DNA of 64,000 bases from Caenimonas koreensis DSM 17982 (GTDB lineage Bacteria; Pseudomonadota; Gammaproteobacteria; Burkholderiales; Burkholderiaceae_C): assembly GCF_009646335.1 (NCBI RefSeq), contig NZ_WJBU01000004.1:124001-188000 (forward strand). The letters are read 5' to 3'. The position numbers and the translations under genes are program-made. Under the pieces are notes generated by a model, which was not told the DNA's origin, did not search any database, and worked only from the letters and a program-made list of their open reading frames with translations. Positions 8,803-18,038 of the stretch are shown one piece after another (position 1 is the first letter of the stretch; the number at the start of each line of letters is the position of its first letter).

Positions 8803-9852
8803 TCAACGCCCCCGCCGCGCCCCCAACACCAACCGCACCAACTCCCCAAACTGCCGCGCATTCACATCATTCCCCCGAATATCCGTATTCACCCGATGCA
8901 CAAACACCAGGTCCATCGCCGGGATCACAAGCACGTAGTGCCCGCCTGCGCCTTGCGCTGAGAACGAGCCTTCGGGCAGGTTCACAAAGGGCAGGTGCCT
9001 GCCATTCACGGCAATCCACCACAGGTATCCGTAGCCACCCGCAAAGCCCACGTCCGAATAGCTGGTGAGGCTTTGCTTGACCCACTCTGCCGGCACGATT
9101 TGCCTGTCGCCCCACTTGCCTTTGTGCAGGTACAGCAGGCCGAACCGCGCCAGGTCGCGCGCGCTCATGCGCAAGGGGTACGCGGCATGGATCGACGCGC
9201 GGCCACGGAAGTAGTCGCCGTCTTGCCGGCGCCAGTCTTCCATCTGCAACGGCCCCGCAATCTTCGACTGGAACGCCTCAAAAATGCCGGTGGCCGTCGC
9301 TCGCTCGTAGATCGTGCCGAGCGCGTTGAAGTCCCAGTTGTTGTAGTACCAGAAGGTGCCCGGCGCATGGCTTGCGCGCAGCGGCCGCATCGCTGCCATG
9401 CCGGGTGTTTCATACAGCGCAGGGTGGTACACGCCCGAGCGCGCGGTGAGCAGGTGGCGCACGGTCGCGAGCTTTTCTGCTTCGGTCAGCGAAGGCTCGT
9501 TGTCGTCGATCTGCAATTGCGCGAGTGTCGAGTCGAGCGACACCGATCCCTGTTCCACCGCAATGCCGTAGAGCGCGCTGATGATGCTCTTGCGGATCGA
9601 ATGCACGTTAAAGCGCTCTTCATTGCGCCCCCACTGCGTGACGACGCGGCCCTTGACCACCAGCATGGCCGCAACCGTGTCGATGCGCGCGGCGTACTCG
9701 CGTGCAGCACGCAAGCCATCGCTTGAAAAGCCGGCCTCTTCCGGTGTCGCGAATGTCTCCCAATGCTCCTTGGGAAATGTCTCGCCCGCCGCCTGGGCGA
9801 GCGACGAGAAGAAGCACAGGCTGGCGACGACGATCCAGATGCGGTGGTTCAT
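8803..9852 (-). CDS. secreted serine hydrolase, beta-lactamase/class C family
   Basis: 349 residues with a clear signal peptide (cleavage near residue 22, after AQAA). The catalytic SxxK is S85-I-R-K88, the YxN-type motif is in YYNNW (residues 169-173), and a late Gly-rich GAGGHY supplies the third motif region. This is the AmpC-like fold used by esterases, D-amino peptidases and 6-aminohexanoate hydrolases as well as beta-lactamases. The sequence (NVHSIRKS, SARDLARFGLLYL) looks more like the esterase/6-aminohexanoate-dimer hydrolase branch than a resistance enzyme. Location is periplasmic. Confidence 0.85.
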   Translation of the reverse strand: MNHRIWIVVASLCFFSSLAQAAGETFPKEHWETFATPEEAGFSSDGLRAAREYAARIDTVAAMLVVKGRVVTQWGRNEERFNVHSIRKSIISALYGIAVEQGSVSLDSTLAQLQIDDNEPSLTEAEKLATVRHLLTARSGVYHPALYETPGMAAMRPLRASHAPGTFWYYNNWDFNALGTIYERATATGIFEAFQSKIAGPLQMEDWRRQDGDYFRGRASIHAAYPLRMSARDLARFGLLYLHKGKWGDRQIVPAEWVKQSLTSYSDVGFAGGYGYLWWIAVNGRHLPFVNLPEGSFSAQGAGGHYVLVIPAMDLVFVHRVNTDIRGNDVNARQFGELVRLVLGARRGR

Positions 9853-9881
9853 CCGGCGATCCTTTCTACTTGGCTACAGGC

Positions 9882-9904
9882 AAATCGGACTCTGACACCA
9901 ATTC
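9882..9904. repeat. short interspersed repeat, copy 1
   Basis: A 23-base sequence matching the copy at 10283-10305 with one mismatch, in the same orientation. Read on the minus strand it contains GTCAGAGTCCGATTT. From memory this motif recurs between genes in many betaproteobacteria. The two copies bracket a small membrane-protein gene. Confidence 0.6.
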
Positions 9905-9916
9905 ACCCTGAATGTG

Positions 9917-10228
9917 CTAAAGGCCCATAGATCCCAGCAGCTTCAAATACGTAGCCCAGTCCGCGATAAGCAGCGCGAGGAATCCAGCTAGCACGACTGC
10001 AACCTGGTTCCGATGGACGTGATTTCGGCCAAGAAACAGCAGAATGGCAAGCAGAAACCCCGTAGCTATCCAGATTGGCGCGATGCCGTATCCCAGTATG
10101 TCTGCTGGAGCCGAGCCCTTCGTCATCGAGTCCTGCAGATCGAACAACTCTAAGAGGTTTGACGTCACGTTTGCCGTCGCGAGGATCAGCAAACCCCAAA
10201 CCGCAACCCACATTGCGCGCATTTTCAT
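9917..10228 (-). CDS. small membrane protein of unknown function
   Basis: 103 residues from ATG 10228, with three predicted transmembrane helices: WVAVWGLLILATANV, IWIATGFLLAILLFL and VAVVLAGFLALLIADW. An extended frame to 10438 exists, but its extra 70 residues are basic and contain the repeat motif, so it is not believed. No family was recognised. The gene is wholly contained between two direct copies of a 23-base repeat, which hints that repeat and gene travelled together or that the repeats mark its transcript ends. Confidence 0.55.
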   Translation of the reverse strand: MKMRAMWVAVWGLLILATANVTSNLLELFDLQDSMTKGSAPADILGYGIAPIWIATGFLLAILLFLGRNHVHRNQVAVVLAGFLALLIADWATYLKLLGSMGL

Positions 10229-10282
10229 CAGAAGCCCACCTTGTCTGCCGTGCCCCATCCAGTCGCTGGCGGAGCGCCAGTG

Positions 10283-10305
10283 AAATCGGACTCTGACCCC
10301 AATTC
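10283..10305. repeat. short interspersed repeat, copy 2
   Basis: Second direct copy of the element at 9882-9904 (22 of 23 bases identical). It lies 5' of the small membrane-protein gene, and the copies start 401 bases apart. Confidence 0.6.
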
Positions 10306-10412
10306 TTCCCAATTCTTCTATTGGAACTCCAAGGCCCGTCAAATGCGATTTGTAGGATGCTTGGATTGCGAACCCCAATCTTTCTCTTGGTCGGGTCGGA
10401 GAATTTGGCCGG

Positions 10413-10718
10413 TCACTTCCCACCCTCGGAAGTTGCAATCGCCTCCAGCAATTTCGGCATTTCTCGCTTCAGCGACTTCAAGTGATGCATAAGGTGCTGA
10501 TTCAGTTTGATGTCAATATCAAGAAGAAACTGCTCCATATCCTCTTGGCTCATTGGTCGATCAAGGGCTGAAACCGCATTGCAGAACCAAGCGCACATGT
10601 CATTGATGTCAGAAAGATCAGCGAAGAGGCGTCCACGTGCACCAGGATCAGCCAGGAAGGGTGAGAGCTGATCGAGGAACACGTGAAGTAGGGCATTGTT
10701 AGATGGGCGCAACTTCAC
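10413..10718 (-). CDS. small hypothetical protein behind the Rhs orphan immunity gene
   Basis: 101 residues, acidic and helical, with no signal peptide or recognised motif. It starts 12 bases after the end of the 174-residue gene, so the two are likely co-transcribed from the Rhs orphan cassette. In polymorphic toxin loci, small acidic proteins downstream of a toxin tip are often immunity proteins. This could be a second immunity protein for the orphan tip or one left over from an earlier tip. The function is inferred from position only. Confidence 0.5.
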   Translation of the reverse strand: MKLRPSNNALLHVFLDQLSPFLADPGARGRLFADLSDINDMCAWFCNAVSALDRPMSQEDMEQFLLDIDIKLNQHLMHHLKSLKREMPKLLEAIATSEGGK

Positions 10719-10730
10719 AATAGGCCCCGC

Positions 10731-11255
10731 TTACTCCTCAAATTGAGCAACTTGGCTCAACGAATCTCTGAGTCCTGCTCTCAATACCATGAGCTCATGG
10801 CGATCAAGCACCGGAGCAAATCTTTTGCCTGCTGGCGTCACTGAAGGAAGGTTGTTTGCATAGAACAACTTGTTGTAGATGCGCTGAACAGTCGCCTTTG
10901 AAGCGCCGCCCCACTGAATTTTTTTTCCAGTCGACCGGCAAAGGTCCTCCAAAGCGTTCCAAGTCTCTAGGAGCACTTGAGCCGCCCTTTTGCCAAGCGA
11001 CCTGCTTGGCCTTAACTGACTCAGCACGGACTTTGTTTGAGAAATATCTACTAGGTGTGTCTTCTCGCTGCTTACATTGATTCTCAGCTCCGCTGCGCGC
11101 CGTTCGAGTTGGGCTCTTGTGCGACATGCGAGTAACGATCGAGAATTTGCTGAGATCGCATATTTGTCTCCACGGCCTCTGCCATCCAACCAGAGTAAGT
11201 AGAGTTCTCGTCTGGCTGTGCGGATACAGACCACGTAGTGCAGTTCATTGCTCAC
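10731..11255 (-). CDS. candidate immunity protein for the orphan Rhs tip
   Basis: 174 residues, soluble, with no recognised domain. Its ATG overlaps the stop of the orphan Rhs frame by four bases (ATGA at 11252-11255), so translation is probably coupled. Tight downstream placement is the classical arrangement of an immunity gene after a polymorphic toxin tip. The protein is basic in its first half (RTARRELYLLWLDGRGRG), which is unusual for an immunity protein against a nuclease. An alternative is a nucleic-acid-binding protein unrelated to the toxin. Confidence 0.5.
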   Translation of the reverse strand: MSNELHYVVCIRTARRELYLLWLDGRGRGDKYAISANSRSLLACRTRAQLERRAAELRINVSSEKTHLVDISQTKSVLSQLRPSRSLGKRAAQVLLETWNALEDLCRSTGKKIQWGGASKATVQRIYNKLFYANNLPSVTPAGKRFAPVLDRHELMVLRAGLRDSLSQVAQFEE

Positions 11256-12658
11256 TTTCCACCCCGTTCGCAGTGTTTCTTGATCTTGCTGAACTCTGAC
11301 CCTGGACCTCTTGCCTTCGCCCGTGGATCGTCGCAGCCGTAGTGCTCTTCAAGAATTCGCTTTGCATATTGATCGCAGGTCTCGCCTGATTTTCGTGCGT
11401 ATTGGCGGGACCAGCTTGGTACATCAGTTGCACGGTCTTTTTCAGAAGAACGCGACTCCATCCAATCCGGCCAAGTTATCCCATTCCAGTTCCAGGTCGG
11501 TAGATAGGGGCTTGGCACTGCCCAATCCGCCGGCAGGCGACTTTGATCTTTGCCAGCTCCACTCATTCCGCCTAACGCACCCGTTGCTCCAGCTGCCGCG
11601 GCGGCGGCACTCGCTGCTTGCAGACCGTTTGTATCGACATTGCTCAACGGCCGTCCAGAGACATAGGCGAACCGGTTTGTTCCATCATCCAGCCCGATCA
11701 GGTCACTCTGAATGTACCTTCCGCAACGGGCACAGTAGTGACGGTGCCAGTTGTAGAACAGCCCCGTCTCCGCGTCGTAGTACTGCCCTGGGAACCGCAG
11801 GTTCATCTCGATGGGCTTGCTTGCCTTGAGCAAGACCGGCTGGTTCGTAATCGCCTGCTTCGGGTTCGGCGTCGCTTGCAGCACGCCCGTCGGCGTGTTG
11901 TTGCCGAAGGCTGAATAGGGCCATTGCCACACTGGCTTGTTCGCCTCATCCGTGATCAAGCGCGGCGTGTCGAGGTGATCCGCGTGCACTGCGTAGAACT
12001 TGCCATTGCGGTACATGCCCACTGGCATCGCCTGGCCGTCTTGCGTCGGCAGCCAGATGTATTCCGTGCGCCCCTTGCCCACTGCGCTTCCGTTGTCGTA
12101 CTCGCCCAGCATTGCCCATGCGGGGATGGCGCCGTCGCCGTAAACGTATGCCGTGCCTAGGCCTGCACCGGTTGGTGTCGGTGTCGTGAACAGCCAGCCG
12201 AACGACTTCTTGAGCCAGGCGATGAAGCCCGCGTCCAGCGTCGTTTCATTCGGCAGCGTTTGTTCGGCTTGCGTGACGCTCTTGAACACGCGCTGGCCCA
12301 TTGCGTTGGTCAGATAGACCACTCGTGCGGCTTCGCCGTCTTTGCTGACTGTCACTTTGGCGAGTCGGTTGGCCGCGTCGTAGTCGAACTCGCGCAGGCC
12401 ATCGCTCGTCATTGATCCGTTCGCGTTGACGATGTAGTTCACCGGCGCGGTCACCACGCTCTTGACCTTGCCGTTGCTCATGGTCGTGAGTGTTTGCGTG
12501 AAGCCGAGCAGGCGGTTGCTGTCGCCGTCCATCAACGACACCTGGCTTGTGGTGCTGGCCGCGTCCTGCTCGTCGAACTGGCCGTCTATGTCCGTGTCGC
12601 TGGTGGTCTTGTCGATGGACGTGAGGCGGTTGGAGTTGGCGTCGTAGGTGTAGTGGGC
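11252..12658 (-). pseudogene. displaced Rhs C-terminal cassette (orphan Rhs tip)
   Basis: The frame from 12541 encodes 429 residues. About 305 are almost identical to the end of the full Rhs protein downstream of its residue ~1200. They are followed by a different ~124-residue tip containing GETCDQYAKR and GPGSEFSKIKK. Sequence similarity to the large gene reaches upstream to 12657, where it stops abruptly and a TAG precedes the frame. There is no signal peptide, so the protein cannot be exported as it stands. Changes such as HLDTP for HLGTP and HCARCG for NDKGG suggest drift. This is a silent donor module that could replace the active tip by recombination. Confidence 0.8.
11682..12657 (-). 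repeat. segmental duplication of Rhs core, copy A (orphan)
   Basis: About 976 bases closely matching 13402-14381 in the full rhs gene, in the same orientation. They cover the final core repeats up to the IQSD/IGLD boundary. Differences are scattered single bases plus a short length change near 12170-12185. Confidence 0.85.
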
Positions 12659-12683
12659 GCAAATCTACACTGGGTAGTCGCCG

Positions 12684-12995
12684 TCAATCTACGTATGGAT
12701 CAAAGTCAACCGACGCTCCAGCCAACGACAAGAGGGCCAGTGTCTTATCACCCAGATGCAAAGCGGGGCGTACGAGCTCCTCCTCAACAATGAGAGATAT
12801 TGCGACTTCCGGCTTCCATGCACGTAGAGCAGCATGAGTCTCGGTCTTGGCTGCTTTAAGAGCCGCCTCCAAGGCACTGCCGACCTGGCGCTCCGCGTGA
12901 TCAGGATCGTACTTCCGAGATTCCATCTTGGCCAAGACCACTTCTGCTCCCGTAGTCGGCTCGACACCGATAACACTCACGGTGAGTCTGATCAT
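12684..12995 (-). CDS. candidate immunity protein for the Rhs toxin
   Basis: 103 residues, soluble, acidic at the C-terminus (VDFDPYVD), with no recognised domain. Its ATG at 12995 lies one base after the stop codon of the large rhs gene, so it is almost certainly translationally coupled to the toxin. A lone small gene fixed directly behind a variable Rhs tip is the standard position of the cognate immunity protein. The composition is less GC-biased than the Rhs core, as expected for an exchanged tip-immunity pair. Confidence 0.65.
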   Translation of the reverse strand: MIRLTVSVIGVEPTTGAEVVLAKMESRKYDPDHAERQVGSALEAALKAAKTETHAALRAWKPEVAISLIVEEELVRPALHLGDKTLALLSLAGASVDFDPYVD

Positions 12996-12996
12996 G

Positions 12997-15900
12997 CTAT
13001 TTCCACTTGTAGTCAGTTACAGAAATGATAGGTCCTTTGCACCCGTGAGCCTTCAGGACAACCCGCCCATCTTTACATCCGCAAAGATCAAACTTGGAAA
13101 GACCTCGATTTGTTCCAAGCTCGTCTGCTTTGACTTCATGCTCGCGCCCGCGAATACCGGCCGCCTTCAGCTGCCCCTTGTCGAGAATGATTTCACATTC
13201 ATCACCATCGTCTTTGGATTTGCACAGCTCGTTGATTGCATTGCCCAGATCTTTGATCGCTTTCTGGCCGACTGGTCCAGACATGTAGATCAAACCACCG
13301 ATGGCCAGTACGCTCGCACCGACAATGGCCACACCAGCACTTTCGCCCTTTGGATCTATGAATCGATTCGGCTGGTTCAGTGCGTAGGAATACGTGTTCA
13401 TCCCACCATCCAGCCCGATCCGGTCACTCTGAATGTACCGCCCACCCTTGTCGTTGTAGTAGCGCTGCCAGTTGTAGAACAGCCCCGTCTCCGCATCGAA
13501 GTACTGCCCCGGGAACCGCAGGTTCATCTCGATGGGCTTGCTCGCCTTGAGCAACACTGGTTGATTCGTGATCGCCTGCTTCGGGTTTGGTGTCGCTTGC
13601 AGCACGCCCGTCGGCATGTTGTTGCCGAAGGCTGAATACGGCCATTGCCACACTGGCTTGTTGGCTTCATCCGTGATCAGCCTTGGCGTGCCGAGGTGGT
13701 CCGCGTGCACTGCGTAGAACTTGCCGTTGCGGTACATACCCACTGGCAATGCCTGGCCGTCTTGCGTCGGCAGCCAGATGTATTCCGTGCGTCCTTTGCC
13801 CACTGCGCTTCCGTTGTCATACTCGCCCAGCATCGCCCATGCGGGGATGGCGCCATCGCCGTAAACGTATGCCGTGCCAAGGCCTGCACCTGTTGTCGTG
13901 GTGCTGGCGCTGAACAGCCAGCCGAACGACTTCTTGAGCCACGCGATGAAGCCTGCGTCCAGCGTCGTTTCATTCGGCAGCGTTTGTTCGGCTTGCGGGA
14001 CGCTCTTGAACACGCGCTGGCCCATGGCGTTGGTCAGATAGACCACTCGCGCGGCTTCTCCGTCTTTGCTGACTGTCACTTTGGCGAGGCGGTTCGCTGC
14101 GTCGTAGTCGAACTCCCTCAGGCCGTCGCTGGTCATCGAGCCATTCGCGTTGACGATGTAGTTCACCGGCGCGGTCACTACGCTCTTGACCTTGCCGTTG
14201 CTCATGGTCGTGAGTGTTTGCGTGAAGCCCAGCAGGCGGTTGCTGTCGCCGTCCATCAACGACACCTGGCTTGTGGTGCGTGCTGCATCCTGCTCGTCGA
14301 ACTGGCCGTCTATGTCCGTGTCGCTGGTGGTCTTGTCGATGGACGTGAGGCGGTTGGAGTTGGCGTCGTAGGTGTAGTGGGTGCTGGCGCCTGCTCGGGT
14401 GAATGAGGTCAGGCGGTCGCGGTTGTCGTAGCCGGCAGTCCAGGTCAAAGGCGTGCGGTACAGCTCCAGCGTTGTGGTGCGTTGTGCCCACAGCTCTTGC
14501 GTGATGCTGGTGATGCGGCCTGCCGCGTCGTAGCCATAGCTTGAGAACTCGGTGCCGGTCATGCGGCCGTCGGTGTCGAAGGTGCGCGCTGCGGTGTCGC
14601 CGGTGCTCCACGTCCAACTTTGCGGCTGGCCGAGCGCGTTGTGCGTGAGGCTGCTGATGAACGGGATCGTGGGCTTGGGTTTGCGGGCGGTGCCGGGCTC
14701 GCGCACGGTCACGCCTGTGATGCGGCCTGCCGTGCGCTGGTATGTCACAGCAAGGCCGCTCGGGTAGGTGATGCCAGCCAACTCGCCTGCTGCGTAGGAA
14801 TAGCTCACCGTGTAGCTGCTGGGCGTGGTGGGGTTGTCCAGCACAGTCGATGTCTTGCTGGTGATGCGGCCCTGCGCATCGCGTACGAAGACGAGTGAGC
14901 CTGTTTTGTCGCTGATGCTGGCCAGATACCCCGTCTTGTTGCTGTCCCACTCGAACTGCTGGACGGGTTCATTGCCGTGGCGGATTTCTGTGGGGCGGCC
15001 CAAGGCGTCGCGAGTGATGACCGTTCTGACGCCCTTTGCGTCGGTACTTGCGATCACGTTGCCTGCGGCGTCGTGCTCGTAGGTGACGTTGCCGCCATCG
15101 GGGCTGGTCTGGCGCTTCACATCGCCCAAGGCGTTCTGCTCGTAGCCGGTCTGCACGCCCTTGGGGTCGGTGACTCGCGTGAGCTGGTCCAGTGCGTTCC
15201 AGTCTGTGGTCACGCTCGCGCTGTCGGGCATGGTGGTGCGAACGGGGCGGCTCAGGCCGTCGAGCGATTGGGCTGTTGTTTGCTGCAGGGGGTCCGTGAC
15301 CGATACCGGCTTGCCGTTGGCGTTGTAGGCCAGCTGCGTGGTTTGGCCCTGCGCACCGGTCAGGGCCCGAACACGGTTGAAGCTGTCGATGAGCTTGCCG
15401 GTTTGCAGCGCGAGGTTGCCGTTGGCGTCCAGCACTCGTTCGCTAACGCGGTTGCCCGCTGCGTCCAACTCGTACTGGATCGTTGCGCCCAAGTTGTCGG
15501 CGATCGTGCGAAGGCGTTGCGCTGCGTCGTACTGGTAGCTCTGGCTATAGCCGTTGGGCAGCTGCACGCTGGTCAGCAGGCCAAGCGCGTTGTACTGGTA
15601 GCTTGTGGTTTCAGCGCCTTGCATGACGCTGATCAAGCGACCGCGTGCGTCGTACACGTAGGTCGTTACCAAGCCGCTGGGCTCGGTCTGGCTCAGGACG
15701 CGGCCTGCGCCGTCATGGGTGTACGTGGTCTCGTGGCCTGCAGGGTTCTTCACTGAGCGCTGGTTGCCCACGCTGTCATAGCCATAGCGCCAGACACCGC
15801 CGTTGGCGTCTGTCATCGTGGCAATTTGGCCGCTGCTCGTGTAGCTCCACGATGTTCTGCGCGATGCGCCACTGGCCGTGTCGGTCACCGTCTCGCTCAG

Positions 15901-17904
15901 GGTGTTGCCCTGCGCGTCGTACTCGTACGCTGTCGTGCGGCCTGCTTCTGTGATGAGCGTGGGCAGGCGGAACGTGGGGTGCCACTGCGTCGTTCGCGTC
16001 TGGGCTTCGGGGCGCCCTGCTGCGCGCGTTGTGGAGAGGTTCAGTACTCGCGCCGTGTCCCACGTGTAGGTGGTCTGCACGCCGGCGAAGTCGGTCTCTG
16101 ACTGCGGCAATTGCAGTGGCCCGAATCCGGTGCTCGCCGTGCGGTTGCCGTCGAACGCGCCGTTTGTACCGGCCAGCCGGATCTGGCCATCGCCACCCAG
16201 CCAGGTGTAGGTGCGTGGCGTGCCCAGCGGGTCGCTCACCTGGGCGCTGGACTGGAACAGGTCCGGGTCCACCGCTGCCGTGGTCAAGGTGCCGACTGCT
16301 GTCGTGCCGCCCGAGTACGTGACGCTGAAGCTGCCCGCCGCGCCCGCATGCTGCGTGCTCACTGCGCGGCCTGCGTCGTCGTAGGTGAAGCTGGCGTAGG
16401 TCACACCCGATTCATCCACGATGCCTGTCAGCGCCCATGGCCAGCGCGTGTCGTTGTACTGATAGCCGCGCGTGACGTTGCCCGCGAAGGTCGCCGTGAC
16501 CATGCGGCCCATGCCGTCGTAACCGTAGGTGATCTGCTGGCCGTCCGGGGCAGTGACACTCAGGAGCTTGCCCTGCGCGTTATAGGCGAACTGCAGCCGA
16601 CGACCGAACGCGTTGGTGACCGACTGAAGACGATCACCCGCGTACGCCAGCGTCATCGCCCATCCATTGCGCTGCGTGATCGACAGGAGCTTGCCTGCCG
16701 TATCAAAGCGCCAGCGCGATTCATCTGATGCCCGCGTGTATGTCAGGCCCGCTGCATCTTCTGCAAGGGTGTCTTTGTAGTTGTCTGCCACCCAGCCACC
16801 AGTCGCTGCGCGTTTGAACAGCACCTTGCGCCCATCGCCAAAGCGGATGTGGCTGTCTGCATCGCCCTTGAATGCGGTGGCCGCGTAGTCGTGGCTCCAC
16901 ATCGGCCCCATGCCTGCATCGGTGTTGTACAGACTACGGTAGTGCCGGACGAACGACAGGGGATGTGCGCTGCTGTCGAGCCAATCCGATTCGTCTTGCA
17001 GCTTCTCGCCGGTGGCGGGTTGGATCGGGTTGCCCACACCGCCGCACAGGTCGCACGACTGCACGGTGATCTGCTTGGTGGCCGCGCTCGCGCAGCCGTC
17101 GCACGTGCCCGTCAATGTGTCGGTTGTCGCTTTGTACGGCGGGACGTACGTGAAGTTGAATTCGCCTGCGCCGTTGGTGGTGCCAGTGGCAGTCGCTCCG
17201 CCAGTGATGGTGACCGTGACACTGCGCCCGCTCACCGGTGCGCCGTTGCTCGTCACCTTCGCGATCTGCGCAAGCACCGGCCCCGCAATCAACGCCTTGG
17301 TGCTGCTCGCACCAATCAGCTCAATGCGGTACGGCGCCACTTCGCAGCGCTGCGTCTGCTCGTTCCACGACTGGCCCACCGGGCATGCGCATGTTGCGTC
17401 GGCCTTGATGAGGGAGCCGCCCGCGCACTCGCAGCCCGGGCCGTAGATCGTCGTGCCCCATGGCTGGCGTATAAGCGGGTTGCCGCTGGGCTCTACGTCC
17501 AGCCCGACGAAGTCCAACAGGACCTCTGCACCCAACCCGCCCACGAAGTCGGGCCGAATGGTGGGATTGGAGAATTCGCACGACGTCACTTCCGATCCGG
17601 CCACGCACGACCACGTGTGGGCACCCCCCAGATGCAGCGAGTGACTGCGCGCGAAACGTTTGCAGGATTCCTGGATCGCGGCGTAAGCGCCCTGAACGAC
17701 CAGCGGCGGTGAACATTGCGGCCCGCCCCAGATCTGGTCGGCAGGCACATAGCAGCTAGGTGCCGGCGCAGGCCCGCCAAACTGCATGGGCTGCTGCGCG
17801 TGTGCAATGCCCGACACAACAAACAACACAAGCGCGATGACGCAGCGCAACGCGGTGGCCACAGCCACGCTCACGGTTTTCTTCACCGTCCACTCCCTGA
17901 ACAC
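12997..17904 (-). CDS. Sec-exported Rhs/YD-repeat polymorphic toxin
   Basis: 1635 residues. In order: signal peptide (hydrophobic run ending IAHAQ near residue 37); a Cys-rich N-terminal region; an Ig-like/Big-1-type domain near residues 195-285 with PVSGRSVTVTITGG; a DUF6531-type start of the Rhs shell (GNPIQPATGEKL, residue ~291); some thirty YD repeats (for example YGYDGMGRM, YEYDAQGN); and the conserved boundary IGLDGGMNTYSYALNQP ending in DPKG near residue 1520. A unique ~115-residue tip follows, with GREHEVKAD and FDLCGCKDG. The tip is the presumed toxin; its activity is not assigned. No PAAR domain or type VI genes are nearby, so export is probably via Sec. The immunity gene is coupled behind it. 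Confidence 0.85.
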   Translation of the reverse strand: MFREWTVKKTVSVAVATALRCVIALVLFVVSGIAHAQQPMQFGGPAPAPSCYVPADQIWGGPQCSPPLVVQGAYAAIQESCKRFARSHSLHLGGAHTWSCVAGSEVTSCEFSNPTIRPDFVGGLGAEVLLDFVGLDVEPSGNPLIRQPWGTTIYGPGCECAGGSLIKADATCACPVGQSWNEQTQRCEVAPYRIELIGASSTKALIAGPVLAQIAKVTSNGAPVSGRSVTVTITGGATATGTTNGAGEFNFTYVPPYKATTDTLTGTCDGCASAATKQITVQSCDLCGGVGNPIQPATGEKLQDESDWLDSSAHPLSFVRHYRSLYNTDAGMGPMWSHDYAATAFKGDADSHIRFGDGRKVLFKRAATGGWVADNYKDTLAEDAAGLTYTRASDESRWRFDTAGKLLSITQRNGWAMTLAYAGDRLQSVTNAFGRRLQFAYNAQGKLLSVTAPDGQQITYGYDGMGRMVTATFAGNVTRGYQYNDTRWPWALTGIVDESGVTYASFTYDDAGRAVSTQHAGAAGSFSVTYSGGTTAVGTLTTAAVDPDLFQSSAQVSDPLGTPRTYTWLGGDGQIRLAGTNGAFDGNRTASTGFGPLQLPQSETDFAGVQTTYTWDTARVLNLSTTRAAGRPEAQTRTTQWHPTFRLPTLITEAGRTTAYEYDAQGNTLSETVTDTASGASRRTSWSYTSSGQIATMTDANGGVWRYGYDSVGNQRSVKNPAGHETTYTHDGAGRVLSQTEPSGLVTTYVYDARGRLISVMQGAETTSYQYNALGLLTSVQLPNGYSQSYQYDAAQRLRTIADNLGATIQYELDAAGNRVSERVLDANGNLALQTGKLIDSFNRVRALTGAQGQTTQLAYNANGKPVSVTDPLQQTTAQSLDGLSRPVRTTMPDSASVTTDWNALDQLTRVTDPKGVQTGYEQNALGDVKRQTSPDGGNVTYEHDAAGNVIASTDAKGVRTVITRDALGRPTEIRHGNEPVQQFEWDSNKTGYLASISDKTGSLVFVRDAQGRITSKTSTVLDNPTTPSSYTVSYSYAAGELAGITYPSGLAVTYQRTAGRITGVTVREPGTARKPKPTIPFISSLTHNALGQPQSWTWSTGDTAARTFDTDGRMTGTEFSSYGYDAAGRITSITQELWAQRTTTLELYRTPLTWTAGYDNRDRLTSFTRAGASTHYTYDANSNRLTSIDKTTSDTDIDGQFDEQDAARTTSQVSLMDGDSNRLLGFTQTLTTMSNGKVKSVVTAPVNYIVNANGSMTSDGLREFDYDAANRLAKVTVSKDGEAARVVYLTNAMGQRVFKSVPQAEQTLPNETTLDAGFIAWLKKSFGWLFSASTTTTGAGLGTAYVYGDGAIPAWAMLGEYDNGSAVGKGRTEYIWLPTQDGQALPVGMYRNGKFYAVHADHLGTPRLITDEANKPVWQWPYSAFGNNMPTGVLQATPNPKQAITNQPVLLKASKPIEMNLRFPGQYFDAETGLFYNWQRYYNDKGGRYIQSDRIGLDGGMNTYSYALNQPNRFIDPKGESAGVAIVGASVLAIGGLIYMSGPVGQKAIKDLGNAINELCKSKDDGDECEIILDKGQLKAAGIRGREHEVKADELGTNRGLSKFDLCGCKDGRVVLKAHGCKGPIISVTDYKWK
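13402..14381 (-). repeat. segmental duplication of Rhs core, copy B (in full rhs gene)
   Basis: About 980 bases repeated at 11682-12657. The stretch ends exactly where the toxin tip begins to differ, which provides homology for tip exchange. Confidence 0.85.
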
Positions 17905-18038
17905 TATTTTTGATGCGCGGACTATAACGGCTCTTGCAGAGCTGCTTCAAGCCCGAAGCGGCGCACGCTAACTCACCACCTGATTCATCTCTCAGCGCAG
18001 CCAGTGGACTCGTTTTTGTTTTCGCTAGAGTCGAGCCC

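Noticed and set aside
12997..17904. Type VI secretion effector
   Set aside because: No PAAR or VgrG-binding part, no T6SS genes, and a clear Sec signal peptide.
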